Positions 35,224 to 46,031 of a DNA stretch of 64,000 bases are shown here, piece by piece. How positions within the stretch are numbered: the first letter of the stretch is position 1; the number at the start of each line of letters is the position of its first letter. The notes under the pieces were generated by a model. The model was not told the origin of the DNA. It did not search any database and saw nothing but the letters and a program-made list of their open reading frames with translations. Both the position numbers and the translations under genes were made by a program. The stretch comes from Hysterium pulicare CBS 123377 (Eukaryota; Ascomycota; Dothideomycetes; Hysteriales; Hysteriaceae), in assembly GCA_000467715.1 (NCBI GenBank), contig AJFK01000274.1:1-64000 (forward strand). Reading direction: 5' to 3'.

Positions 35224-38128
35224 CTACAAAGCCGGCGCATTCGGATCCATCATACACTGATCCACCCGCATAAGCTGCTTCCCCGTGGCCTTAGCAATCT
35301 GAATAAACTGCCTCAAATAACTAACAGTCGACGGATAAAGATAATGCATAACGACCAGATTCCCCCCCGCATCCACATCCCGCTGGAAGCTGACCAGCTG
35401 CTGCTCCGGCGTGCTCGTCTCCGCCCACAACCAGTCCTCCACATCCACGCTCCACATCGTGATGGTGGGGTCGCTGACGCCCAGGTCCAGCGCGAGTCGC
35501 TGCCGCATGCGCGCGCCCTCGGTGCCGAAGGGCGGCCGGAAGTACGGCGTGTGCAGCCCGTTGAGCTCTTTGGCTACGGCGGCGATGTCTTGGTTGTATT
35601 CCCAGTCTATACTCGCGTAGTCGGGCAGACCTTCCATTTTGGGGTGCGTGTAGGAGTGCAGTGCGATTTGGTGGCCCTGGCTCTGCATGTCGCGGTAGAC
35701 GTTTGAGAGGTTAGTTGAGGGGTCGAGGAGGGGCGCGCCGACGGTGAAGAACGTCACTTTTATGTTCTCACTCTTAATGACGCTCATGACTTCTTGCGCC
35801 ATGGTTGGGTCGCCGTCGTCGATGGCGAAGGCGAAGCTGTTTGGCCGCTTGCAGGCGAAGACGAGGCTGCCGGAGGGGAGCTTGTTGGGGATTGTGAAGC
35901 CGGATGGGACGCTGGGGACGATTTCGATCTTGGTCAGGACGAGCGGGTCGGATTTGTAGAAGCCTTTTAGCGCCACGCCGATTACGCGCGTCATCTCGAT
36001 GTTGAAGTGGCTGAGTGGCATGTAGATGTCCTGGCCATTCGAATACCGCGCCGCCTCGAGCGAGTCCCAGGTTTCCGGGTACGGCATCATGGAGTCGTTG
36101 CATTTCGCGTTGTGCTGTTGGAGCGCGACTGTGAAGGCTATGTTGCCCGTGTACGCTATGTGGAGATAGCTCCCTGCGTACTTCGTCATGTCGGTGCAGG
36201 AAGCCGTGACCTGCGTGTAGAAACTGTAGTCGGAGTCGGTGGATTTGATCGTCAGTTTGTTGGTTCCCCAGGTGAGACTCATGCCGTCGTCGCAGCCGTG
36301 CCAGTAGCCTAGGGCATTCGAGTCTTTGCTGGCGAATTTGTCGATGACGAGCGCGGAGGCGGTGCCGCTCGGGGCTGCGACCGTAGAGGAGGGGCCGGCG
36401 GCGGGGGTTGTGGTTGTGACGATGTATTCGGAGCCTGTGTTGCCGCAATAGAATGCCATGGGGCCGAAAGAAACGGCTTTCGTGAAGCCGGTGAAGAAGA
36501 GGGTGACGAGTTTGCTGGTGTCTAAACCGGAGTATTTGCTGAATGGGATCGTGTACAGCTTCTCTGTGCCGTCGAATGTCCAGCCTAGTTGCGAGGTTGT
36601 TTGATCCACGGCTTTGGTGCCAGACACGGAACTGCAGTCGGTGGAGGATTGGAGCTCGACGGTAAAGGTGGTGCCGGCGGGCGCTTTAATCCGCAGACTA
36701 ATGCCGCCGTAAATGTTCTGGGCGTTTATGCACCCGAACTCGCTGTAGAAGTAGGAGTCTGTACTTTTAGGTGTCAGGGTTAGACGGTTGGCGCTTGGAG
36801 ATCCGACGGTAAGCGACGTGAAGCTGCCGTCGTCGGATGAGGGCTCTAGCATGGCGTTGTAGAAGAGGAACGTAAGGCGAGATTGAGAGACCCAGTCGTC
36901 GATTAGGAGTGGGCTGCAGGTTCCGGTGGGGAGGACGCTGGTCGTGAGGGTTGAGGCGGTTAGGGGTGAGGAGCTTGTCGATGTGGCAACCCTGATTACG
37001 CCGGTAGAGGAGGACAGGGCGCTTGAAGATACTCCGCTAGAGGACGCTTTGCTGGAAGATGAAGATGCCACGCTAGATGCGACAGATGACGCCTTGCTTG
37101 AGGATGCCGGCACGCTTGAAGACCCAGAGCCCGTACAGCTTCCGAAGCCACTCTGGCATCCAGTTCCACAGTAGGCACTCGTGGAGCCGCTTGAGAATGT
37201 GTTAGTTGGTAAACGAAGATAGGTGATGTGACGAATGCTTACCAATATCCATATTGCGAGCAACAGGAGCCGAAGCTCGAGCCCGAACACCTACAGACTG
37301 ATTAGTACGAGCCCTAATTCGGATGATCTAAGTTACTTACGTGAAACCGCCTGTTCCACCGCAAGAAGCATCAGTCGATACTTTGAGAGTCGATGCCGGA
37401 GCCGCGGAAGAGGCCTTGCTTGATGAGGCGGGAACAACGGAAGATGCCTTGCTCGTCGATGCAGGGGCCGAGGAGACAGGAGTCGAGGAGACCGGGGTCG
37501 AAGACACCTTGAGAGTGCTTGAAAGTTTGGTGGTCGAAGACAGCTGAATACTAGAAGCACCAGCACCGCAGCCAAAGTTGATATTGCTCAATTGCCAAGT
37601 CGCCGTATTGCTCGAAAAGCCACTCCAAACGATTGCAGTCACGGCGTTTAGATTCGCGCCGTTGAAGGTGCTCAAAGGAACGGTGATTGTTTGAGAGGAT
37701 CCAGTGAGGCCGCTGACGGTGGTGGTGTAGGAGGTGTATGTCGTCGCGGAGCACGAAGCCTGGGTTTGGATCTCGAGCGTAAAGGATCCGCCCGATACGC
37801 CCTTGACGGTGAATTGGACCGAGTTGTATCCGTTGTTGGTCGCAGCCTCGCAGGGGAAGCTCTCGTAGAAGTAGGCGCCTGATTTTGGTTTGAAGGATAG
37901 AACACCACCGGTGGCGGAAATGGAGGACATTGTTCCATCGTCTGCAGATCATTAGTCTTGCAGGAAAGAAATTCGCAGTCAGTACCTACCGCTGGTCCAA
38001 TCGTTCAGGCTGTTGGTGTTGCTCGACCATTTCGAGAAATTATCAACCGTCAATGGAGCGCTACATGCAGCAGCGACCCCACGCGAAAGGGCACTGGCCA
38101 AAAGGCCTATTAAGATATTCGTGCGCAT
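35224..38128 (-). CDS. secreted mosaic chitin/polysaccharide deacetylase (CBM18 + CE4), four exons
   Basis: A 917-residue secreted enzyme predicted to remove acetyl groups from chitin. Exons 38128-37990, 37941-37341, 37290-37243 and 37189-35224; introns of 48, 50 and 53 bp join in frame. Signal peptide MRTNILIGLLASALSRGVAA. Then a beta-sandwich-like module (about 24-165), a Ser/Thr/Ala linker with KVSSTPVSSTP repeats, and a CBM18 hevein-like domain (about 237-281: GGFTCSGSSFGSCCSQYGYC then AYCGTGCQ) that is split by two introns. A second Ser-rich linker follows, then two more modules similar to the first (SPLLIDDW..., SALVIDKF...). CE4 closes the protein (about 714-917): AIDDGD (719-723), metal-site HSYTH (774-778), RPPFG (814-818), DVEDW (845-849) and the final MHY histidine (878). 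All five CE4 motifs are present, so it looks active. Likely acts on own-wall or exposed chitin. CE4 at the far C-terminus behind three sandwich modules is unusual. Confidence 0.92.
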
Positions 38129-39335
38129 TATTAAACTTTTTAAAAATTATTGAGCGAACGACAAGGAAATAGCGAGTGTACGGAGATCACGAAGATCGCC
38201 ACAGACATCCAGAGGTATGAACCTCTAGACGAAAAAAAGGATTTGAGGAAAGTCGGAAGAGGACGAGCGATCGTGAAGTTCCTCGCCGAGGTGGAGTCGC
38301 ACATTTAATATGATCTGGACCCGACGCCACGGTTTCTCCGCAGGGTGGAGCGTTGCAATTTACTATCGGGCCGCTTGGCGTGCATGGCAGCAGACCATTT
38401 TGGCGGGGATGGATGGCGCACAGAATTGATGCTATTTCGGGGCTGACCTAGCCCTTGGCACGACGATCATTCACCAGCTGTCGTCTTGTTGCAGTTAGCC
38501 TCACGGTTTTCTTGACACGACGGAATATGCTTACAGGTTAACCTTAAATGCCAAGAATAAGCTTCCAGGTTAACCTTCAATGCCAAGAGTGCCCCTGACC
38601 TAGCGACGAGCCAACACCCGACTCTCTCTCCGCCATCAGCTGAGCGCGAGAATGCCAACACCATCGTCATGCCTCGACACGAAGGATAGCTTCAGGCCGA
38701 CTCTTCTAGTTTGCGAGTATACGGACTTGGCTGAAAGCTATCGAGTCAATAGCCCATTGCCATGTGTGCCGACTCGAAGTTTGCGTTCGGGAATGACATC
38801 GACAAATGGCTGGTTCGTCGCATTCGGGCCGGAGTCGTGCTCGCGAAGTTGTAGCACATTGAAATGGAATGATCAAGTCGTGTTTGAATCGAGTCCGGTG
38901 ATAGCCATTGGCGATGCCATGATGTTGTGGATGTTGTGATCCCGATGCGCATGTGGCATTCCTCCCATTCCGTGGTTGGCGGAGTGTTTTCGCGTGGGAA
39001 GCCGCCACGCGCCCACGGGCCAGCCTTGCAGATCCTCGTGAGAGGTTAACCCAAAACCGACCTCCCCATCGACTCCTCTCCAAAACCATTCCGACCTTTT
39101 TTGGAGTCGATATCTTCTGTGGAAGTAGGAATGACTGGGATAGATGATATACTTGTGTGGGTGCGAAGTACAGTCTGTAAATACACGGCTACCTGCAGAG
39201 TGTTTAGTACCCCATGCAGAATTTCGTCATTAATCAAAAGTGCTCTGTATACGCTTAGTAAGACGCTAAACACTACAAGAACTGCATAATATCACGAATA
39301 AAACAAGTCCAGATGTAATTCGCGCGCCCAAAACT
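38129..39335. other. intergenic region
   Basis: Promoter region of the chitin deacetylase and 3' flank of the F-box gene. Contains a 31-bp-spaced direct repeat (ggttaaccttaaatgccaag, near 38536 and 38567). No gene supported. Confidence 0.5.
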
Positions 39336-41021
39336 CTACAACCTCGAACCACACTCCTCCTTCGCAAGATCAGACTCCGGAAAATAAGTCCACAGCCCCC
39401 GCCGCACCAACTCGCCCGACACGCCCCCCGCATAACTCCTCGCAGCCCACCGCTGCACCACCAGCCTTCTAACCCCAGGACACGCCCATTCCGCGCGCGG
39501 CCTTTCCTCCAGAACCAACCCATCCACAGCCCCGACACTCACCTCCCCAAGCCTCGGAAGCAAGCTACAGAAAGTAGTGAGATGGTGCAGCGGTACGCGT
39601 TCATAGTACGTCGTCCCCTCGAACTCCGAGCTCGCGACGAACTCCGCGTGCCCGAGCCACAGCTTCTCTAGTGATGGGAGGCCAGCTGTGATGGAGTGGT
39701 AGAGAGGGAGGTCTAGGACGTCGAGGAAATTAGGCGCGACGCTGAGTCTGAGGGCTTTTAGGTGCGGGAGGGGGAGGAGTGTCTGCATGGCGGATCGAAG
39801 GTCGTGTGGGGATATGTTGGGTGCGGGGCGCTTGCCGCATTCGCCGCAGTTGTTGAACCAGCCGCCGCCGGCTAGGGCCAATTCGGTCAGGTTCTGGAGC
39901 TGGCAACTACTTTGCGCTGCAGAGACGACGTCTAGGAGCATGCGGCCGGTGGCTTCGAGGGGGAATTTGATGTTCAGAAGTTGCATAGCTGGGTTATCTA
40001 GGCCTTGTAAAAAGACGGCTGGGGATCGTCTCCCGCAGTCTGTTACGTCGTCTGGGCCGATGGAGCTGTGAGATCCACTACCTGCACAAGTCCAGCTATG
40101 AGCGGATTCGTTGATACATGATAGCTTGCATTCTTCAGCCTTGAACGTCGTTAAATTCAGCCAGAGGCTTTTGAGCGCAGGCAAATATCTCCTCTTCTCA
40201 GCCTTGATACTAGGCGTATACCATTCGCGGGTTAGGCCGAGGGTTAGGTGTTCGAGGGTAGACTTGTGCAGGATCTCGCATCGAAGGAGAAATCTTTTGA
40301 ATTGGAAGTCTTGATGTCTTTGCGCGTGGATTCGAGGGTCGAGTCGGAGATGGCGAAGCGGGGATTGTTGGATCAACTTTGAGGGAACGAGGTCGGGCTC
40401 GCCGTCTCGGACGAATAGGTATTCTAGTTTGGGAGTATCTTGGAGCCGGTCCAGCAGTTTCAGTACCAGACTCTCGGGCTGTCTGTTTTGAATGTATTTG
40501 ATGTATATTTGAACGAGATTTGCGCCGGATATCCCAAGAAGTGGGAGGAGCAGTTCTTCGACTACATTGCTGATGCGCAGACGGCTGAGATTGCAGAGGA
40601 ATTCCGAAGGCGGTCGGAGCTCCGCTATTTCTGTCCAAAGCTCTTTCCATGATTTGCCTAGGTTCTTATCTGCCCAATTCTCCATCGATTTGCCAACGCC
40701 TTTTGCTTGTTTATTATTGGGCTGAAACTGCGGAGGCAGCCGAATCACTTTTCCAATATTCTTACTTTCCAGAAATAGATTTCGGACCTTGGACGCGTAA
40801 AAGTCGAGCCGTTGAATGTCTTCTGCTCGAAGCGGACGGCCTTTAACATCCGGTGGGAGACAGCACAGAAACGGTGAGATGGAATGCAGAGTCTTCCATA
40901 GCTCGTCGGTCGCGACATCGAAGAACACTTTGCAGGTTTGCGCCAGTCGAGCGAGATCTCGAGGCTCGAGGCGCTCGAAGATCAGGTGCCGGATGTCGTC
41001 AATTTGCCATGCGGGATGCAT
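39336..41021 (-). CDS. F-box protein with leucine-rich C-terminal part, single exon
   Basis: A 561-residue intronless gene. Residues about 6-45 (IRHLIFERLEPRDLARLAQT, then CKVFFDVATDELWKTL) form an F-box, which binds Skp1 and makes the protein a substrate adaptor of an SCF ubiquitin ligase. The rest is rich in spaced leucines (VRNLFLESKNIGKVIRLP, LEYLFVRDG, LRHLRLDPRIH, LEHLTLGLTREW, LKSLWLNL, LKALRLSVAPNFLDVLDLP, LEKLWLGHAEF), as expected of irregular leucine-rich repeats that choose the target. A cysteine pair NNCGECG lies near residue 395. The target cannot be told. The frame is open and clean, with a natural start MHPAWQIDDI, so it looks intact. Confidence 0.88.
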   Translation of the reverse strand: MHPAWQIDDIRHLIFERLEPRDLARLAQTCKVFFDVATDELWKTLHSISPFLCCLPPDVKGRPLRAEDIQRLDFYASKVRNLFLESKNIGKVIRLPPQFQPNNKQAKGVGKSMENWADKNLGKSWKELWTEIAELRPPSEFLCNLSRLRISNVVEELLLPLLGISGANLVQIYIKYIQNRQPESLVLKLLDRLQDTPKLEYLFVRDGEPDLVPSKLIQQSPLRHLRLDPRIHAQRHQDFQFKRFLLRCEILHKSTLEHLTLGLTREWYTPSIKAEKRRYLPALKSLWLNLTTFKAEECKLSCINESAHSWTCAGSGSHSSIGPDDVTDCGRRSPAVFLQGLDNPAMQLLNIKFPLEATGRMLLDVVSAAQSSCQLQNLTELALAGGGWFNNCGECGKRPAPNISPHDLRSAMQTLLPLPHLKALRLSVAPNFLDVLDLPLYHSITAGLPSLEKLWLGHAEFVASSEFEGTTYYERVPLHHLTTFCSLLPRLGEVSVGAVDGLVLEERPRAEWACPGVRRLVVQRWAARSYAGGVSGELVRRGLWTYFPESDLAKEECGSRL

Positions 41022-41945
41022 TCTAGCAAAGTTGGAAGAAAGTATGATAGAAATGATTCAATTACTATGAGAAGACGTGCAATTTGCATGATTTGGATAT
41101 ATGAGTGAGTCATTGATACATCGTATTCGAGTTGGAATCCTTCAATGTCGCAGGCCGAGGCTGCTGCGCTTCTTTCCCGAAAAAGATCTAGCGTCCGAAG
41201 CCACCACGCTTCATTCCTGCGCGCAACCGCTCCCTCGTCGACCACTCTTGAAAACCGTGAGCGTATCACAATGGGATTTCTTGTATATACGGACGGACAA
41301 ATGATTCTTGGATGATAGAATCATAGGGCCATGGCATTGGAGTGCTCCTTAGCATCTGAGCTTCTGAAGAGGAAGGGAGAGAAATAGAAGAGGAAAGCAT
41401 AAGAGGAAAGCCGGAAGAGGTGAAAGCGGAGATCCTCTGAGACGTTCATCGCAGCTCAAAAGCATTCTGCAAAGCAAGACCGGGACGGTGTAAAGATTAG
41501 ATAAGGGACCTAGTCTACTATTCCAGCCCTGCACTCTGCTCTCCAAGTAATGAACGAAGGCTAACCTTATCATTAGTTCATTATACGAGAATAGCAATAC
41601 CCTCGCGGCTTGGGTTATGATGAAGGGTTCAACAATTTTTGCACGTGCAACAAAGTATGATATAAGAATAAATTCACGATTTCCGCAAAACCTTCAATGT
41701 CAACCATGTTTCTTCTCAACCATGACAAAACCATTCCCTCACCATTCCACATCATTCTCACACCACTCCCATAGGCGCATATAACTACCGCCTTCGCCCA
41801 CATCCTTCTCCCTCCACTCATCCCCAAACTTCTAACCTCGCTTCATCGTCAAAAACATCCACAGACCTCTCTCATCCCCAAAAATTCTTTTACGCATCTC
41901 TTACACGAAAACGAAACCAAAACCACCTCTTCCGCAACCTCCACA
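41022..41945. other. intergenic region with duplicated promoter sequence
   Basis: The last 260 bp are promoter of the small secreted protein. The segment near 41693-41730 (ttcaatgtcaaccatgtttc and on) is closely similar to the segment near 42735-42775 in front of the second copy, showing that the duplication includes upstream DNA. Confidence 0.55.
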
Positions 41946-42305
41946 ATGAACATCTTCTCCCTCCTCAACTCCATCGGCCTCGCCCTCGCCACCCCAATCC
42001 GCAACCACCCCGCCCCCCTCCCAACACCGCGCGCCCTACCCCCAACCCAGCACGACCGCCACCTGCACCCGCTCAACGACCCCACCAATCTCGACCCCTG
42101 GCACACAACCACGGGGCCGCTAGCCGAGATATTCCCCGGCTATCCGTGCTATGTCAGTATCCGCGAGGGGCAGAATATCTGTGGCGCCAACGAAGTGCTG
42201 TTGAGGTGTGCGAAGGGGAAGTGGGAGGTGGAACATTATTGTGGGGAGGGGAATGGGAAGTGTGTTGAGGATAAGGAGATTGAGGGGGTGGCGATGTGTT
42301 ATTGA
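41946..42305 (+). CDS. small secreted cysteine-containing protein
   Basis: A 119-residue single-exon protein with signal peptide MNIFSLLNSIGLALATP. A Pro/His-rich middle (about 18-65) is followed by a compact C-terminal domain with six cysteines (FPGYPCYVSI, NICGANEVLLRC, HYCGEGNGKC, and a final MCY), which could form three disulfides. Small secreted proteins of this kind are common in plant- and insect-associated fungi and often have no homologue outside close relatives. The next gene is a decayed tandem copy with a similar signal peptide and a similar upstream segment. No known domain is recognised and no effector role is shown. Confidence 0.75.
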   Translation: MNIFSLLNSIGLALATPIRNHPAPLPTPRALPPTQHDRHLHPLNDPTNLDPWHTTTGPLAEIFPGYPCYVSIREGQNICGANEVLLRCAKGKWEVEHYCGEGNGKCVEDKEIEGVAMCY

Positions 42306-42972
42306 GATGGGGATTGCTGGGTTATGTGATGGGGAAAGGGAGAAGGGAGAAGAGAGAAGGGGTGGTTGGGTGGTGGATTTAGGAGGGTTTAAGAGGGTTG
42401 GGTGCGAGGGGGTTGGAGGGATGTGACTTGTTGTTTAGATGCTCTTTTGTGAAGGTGGGGAAGGCGCGAAAGGAAAGAGTAGAGTTCTGGGTTTAGAAGA
42501 GCATGGGGGGGTTTCGCGGATTTGGTGCGGGTTTGGAATCGTGGAAGTTGCGAAAGTGTTCTAGATCTGGATGAGCTTTGGAGGGTTTCGTAGAAGGCTA
42601 GCATTATCATTCGATCGTTCTGAAATAGCCCTCGCATAACAAAATTTCCTCAATTGAAATTAACGACGAGTACTTTGTACGTGGCAACTGGGGTTAGTAT
42701 GATGTAATAGTTGAATCATGATATTCAACAAAACTTCAATCTCAACCATGTTTTTCTTCGCAACTGTGACTAAATGACTTCTCACCAGTCTTAGACACGA
42801 ATCTAAATACCCTAGCACCCACATCCTCTCTTCTCCCTTCCACCCAACCTTCCACCAAGTCGACCGAAACCCTCTTCGCGCATCTCCAAACCAATCCAAC
42901 ACCCCTTTCCGCAACGCATCTCCAATACAAAAACCCCAAAGACCCCTCTTTCATAATCCCCACCTCATCAAA
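42306..42972. other. spacer between the two secreted-protein copies
   Basis: Contains the duplicated promoter-like segment (about 42735-42775). No other gene seen. Confidence 0.5.
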
Positions 42973-43365
42973 ATGCGGCTTCTCCACATACTCATCGCCA
43001 GCATGGGCCTCGCCATCGCCATCGCATCGCCAATCCAAACCCACTCCCAACAAACGCCCTCCAAAACCATGCCTCCTCCGCCCATCATCCAAAACCGCAA
43101 CTCAACCCACGGCCCCCTCGAACCCCCAAACCTCACCACCCGCAACGAAACTCACCAACTCATCGAACCATCTAACCTCGGCCCCGGCTACATCTTTCCC
43201 ACCAGACGCGCTATTTACGATGACGGGGTACGGCCGGGCGCTCCGTGAGCGGATCTGCGGTGCTCGTGAAATGTTGTTGTGGTGTATTGAAAGTGGCAGG
43301 CGGATGACCATTGTGGTAAGCCGGAGGGAGCAAAAGGGAAGTGTTTGGTTGACGAGTAGACGACG
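42973..43365 (+). pseudogene. fossil tandem copy of the small secreted protein
   Basis: The first part still reads as a 91-residue secreted protein (signal MRLLHILIASMGLAIAIASP, then a Pro/Asn/Thr-rich stretch ending RPGAP) with no cysteine. Past its end the DNA is still recognisably related to the cysteine-rich half of the upstream gene, but that half is broken (about two breaks). The shared promoter-like segment and shared layout support an old local duplication followed by decay. A shortened product made only of the first part is possible but unproven. Confidence 0.65.
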
Positions 43366-43957
43366 GGTGGGGTGAGGTGTAGTACGAGGGCTGGATGCAG
43401 CGTTATGTGACGAGGGGAGCGTTTTCGAAATGTTGTGGTGGTCGTGGAATGGAAGGGGTGTTTCTGTATTTTTTGTTCGGAGATATTTTATGAAGGGAAT
43501 GAGGGGGCCAGTGGCGGAACTAGAAGCTTTCCGTGATCTTCAGAACCGCCCTTGGATCAGAGGTTGGTCACGTTGGCGTTGTTATCCTGTCGCGTCTTAT
43601 CCAAGGGTCTCCCAGATATTCCAAGCTCCATTCACGCATGCCTTCCGCCCTCCAGTATATAATCAACGATGCATTCATTGTAAGTGGGCAGGCGCAATAT
43701 ACTCCTTTCCCGCCATCGCCGCGACAGCTCTGCCATCATTCCACGGTTCCGGTTCGCACATCTGAGCCAGCTAGCCGGGACTAGAATCGTCTTTGATCTG
43801 CCCGAGACGTCTTATTATCGCCATCATGATCTCATCCGGTTTGTCCTCGTGATGGCGGCGATAGAGGGTATAGGAAGTATTGCAATGGTTTGTGCTACAT
43901 TTCCAAGTTGGCGTTCTACCGCCGCGACATGCGCCTATATTTTCGCAGTCCAGAGGC
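43366..43957. other. degenerate stretch
   Basis: No gene supported. Minus-strand text next to the F-box relic (about 43950-43800) may be more of that relic but contains many stops. Confidence 0.4.
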
Positions 43958-44871
43958 TTACGTAGCATGGGCTAAGTATCTAGATGGAAGGCCGTTGGAG
44001 TCGACGTCATTTGATATGTAGAGGCGTTCATGCTTGGATAAGCTTTCCTGATTGCTCGTTGGAGTATGGGGATAGATGGATTCGTTTAGCGCCACCAAGT
44101 GCGATTGAAGGAGGGCGTCCGGAACTTCTGGCGTTGAGACCGTCAGGAGGCGAATTGTTCGTGCGACGACGAGAGAGCCTTCTCTACTAGTGGTCAAAAG
44201 AGGAGCGGAAATGGCTTGGTATTATCGCGTTTCTCCATTAGTGTGAGCAGATTCAAGGATACCCTCGGCACCGATACAGATTCTTTCTCCTGCCGGCTTT
44301 TCTAACTACTAAGGAGAGAATTGACTTTTCAGGTGCAGCCGTCTGCATTTGCTGCATATGGTGTTGGGGGAAGTTGTGATGCCTCGTTCACGTTCGAGGC
44401 GACAATATCAGTCATAGTAGGCTTCTCTCATTAGATCTTTGAATGCTTGCGTCTCATTGGGAGTGATGTCAGACGGATACTTTAGTGCTTGATGGAAGCG
44501 TCGACCCGTTTGTCATAATGCTAGAACAGCATGAGTAGGAGCGAAGTCCTCAATGAGAAGGAGAAGCTCTACTGGGAGCTGGTACAGGCGGCTGTCCTGG
44601 AGGTTCTGGATGTATTCTGGTGAATTGGTGTCGGGTAAAAAGACAAGTTCATCTGTTTAGTAATGTGAGGTCTGATGGAACCAATCATGCATGTCTCAGC
44701 AAGCTTACTTCCAAAGGGATTAGTCGCGGGATAGCTCGGAGGTAGTTTGTCATAGCTGGTTGCACTAGACTGTTCCGCGCCGTCGAGCATGGAAGTCAGA
44801 CGGGATTTGCGGCTTGTCATTTGCCTAAAACGGCGATATCGGTTCTTGAAGGAGAAGTGCATTTTTGCCAT
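43958..44871 (-). pseudogene. decayed F-box family gene
   Basis: From 44871 the minus strand reads MAKMHFSFKNRYRRFRQMTS and, after an intact intron (44708-44653, GTAAGC...AACAG), RLYQLPVELLLLIEDFAPTH, a good F-box opening. A TGA then interrupts where the family expects an arginine (next residues QTGRRFHQAL). The same frame continues to 43958 for about 190 more codons with several further stops but clear coding text, for example YPSDITPNETQAFKDLMREA, ICSKCRRLHLKSQFSP and LEKPAGERICIGAEGI. The CSKCRRLHxKSxFS block is typical of a large fungal F-box group. Stops without frame changes over such a length point to base substitution (C-to-T fits the clearest case), as RIP would produce. Not functional, except perhaps as a short peptide. 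Confidence 0.72.
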
Positions 44872-45134
44872 TCTGCGTCAATATACACTCAAAGATTGGG
44901 AATCATGGTGTTGAGTTGAAGACGATACCGCCGCCCTGGTGATGCTTGGCGATTAGTAATACCCAGCTTCCCGTAATCCACTCAACCCCACCTCCGTCAT
45001 CCGAAGCCATCAACACGCTCGACATATAAAGGTGCGATGATGGAATCTCAACCGACATCATTCGAATATCACCTTTCATGCTCTCATCGACCTCCTTGAA
45101 GCGACTCTCTCTTCAATCCCAACATCTGCGCAAA
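44872..45134. other. promoter region of the DUF427 gene
   Basis: A 263-bp gap between the F-box relic and the DUF427 start, with a TATA box at 45025 and a CT-rich stretch before the start codon. Confidence 0.5.
45025..45030 (+). promoter_or_regulatory. TATA box of the DUF427 gene
   Basis: TATAAA, 105 bp upstream of the start codon at 45135, in a sequence otherwise without open frames. Confidence 0.5.
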
Positions 45135-46031
45135 ATGTCGACCAACACCAGCGAGTAAGCTCCACCCGACCACGCGTCCTTTCATCAGAAGTCCATCCTA
45201 ACCTTCCACAGTCTCGTCAAACTCGCTCAAGAGCTTACCTCCGATGGTCCACACAAGTACGAGCGTACTCCCCGTCGCACCCGAGCTCTCTTCAATGGCG
45301 CCTACGTATTCGACACCATCAACGCATACCATGTCTGGGAGCACCCATACTACCCACAGTACGTTGAAGGAAATTTCCTTGGTGCTAACTTCCCTCATTC
45401 CCTCGAACAACCACTAACACATCGGTCCTCCAGGTTCTACATCCCCCTCGCCGACCTCACCTCCTCCGCCAAGCTCACAAAAGACTCCAAACCAATCGAC
45501 GGCACAAACGGCGCCGCATACCTAGCCAAACTCAGCGTAGGAGACAAGACCACAGATAGAGTTATTGCGTTTGACGATGGATCCCTCTCCGGCCTCCTGA
45601 AGATCGACTTCCCCGCTCTAGACCAATGGTTCGAAGAAGAGAGCCCCATCTACCAACACCCCAAAGACCCCTACAAGCGCATCGACATCCTTCCCTCCAC
45701 CCGCACAGTCAAGATCGAATTAGACGGCGTGGTGTTAGCCGAGTCTTCGCATAATCTGTTCTTGTACGAGACGAGTTTGCGCCCGAGGTATTATTTGGCG
45801 CCGACGAGTGTGAGGTGGGAGCGTTTGAGGAAGAGTGCGACGGAGACTTATTGTCCTTATAAGGGGAGAGCGAACTATTATGATGTCGTGTTGGATGGTG
45901 GGAAGGTGGTCAAGGATGCCGTGTGGTATTATCAGTATCCGACGGCTGAGAGTGCGGCTGTGGCGGGGCATTTGTGTTTTTATAATGAGAAGGTTGATGT
46001 TTGGGTCGATGGTGTTAAGGAGAAGAGATGA
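45135..46031 (+). CDS. DUF427 domain protein, three exons
   Basis: A 254-residue protein of the DUF427 family, small cytosolic beta-rich proteins of unknown function found in bacteria and fungi. Exons 45135-45154, 45212-45358 and 45434-46031; introns of 57 bp (GTAAGC...CACAG) and 75 bp (GTACGT...TCCAG) join in frame. The first exon codes only MSTNTS. Two related halves are visible: an N-terminal one (TRALFNGAYVFDTINAYHVW then EHPYYPQFYIPLADL) and the C-terminal, better conserved one (TVKIELDGVVLAES, LYETSLRPRYYLAP, TYCPYKGRANYYDV, WYYQYPTAESAAVAGHLCFY). The C-terminal CPYKG and YPxxE..xVxGhhxFY blocks are family hallmarks. Length fits fungal members with a double domain. It looks intact. Confidence 0.9.

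Noticed and set aside
35774-36448. 224-residue minus-strand open frame inside the chitin deacetylase gene
   Set aside because: Arg/His-rich shadow of the GC-rich coding exon in another phase.
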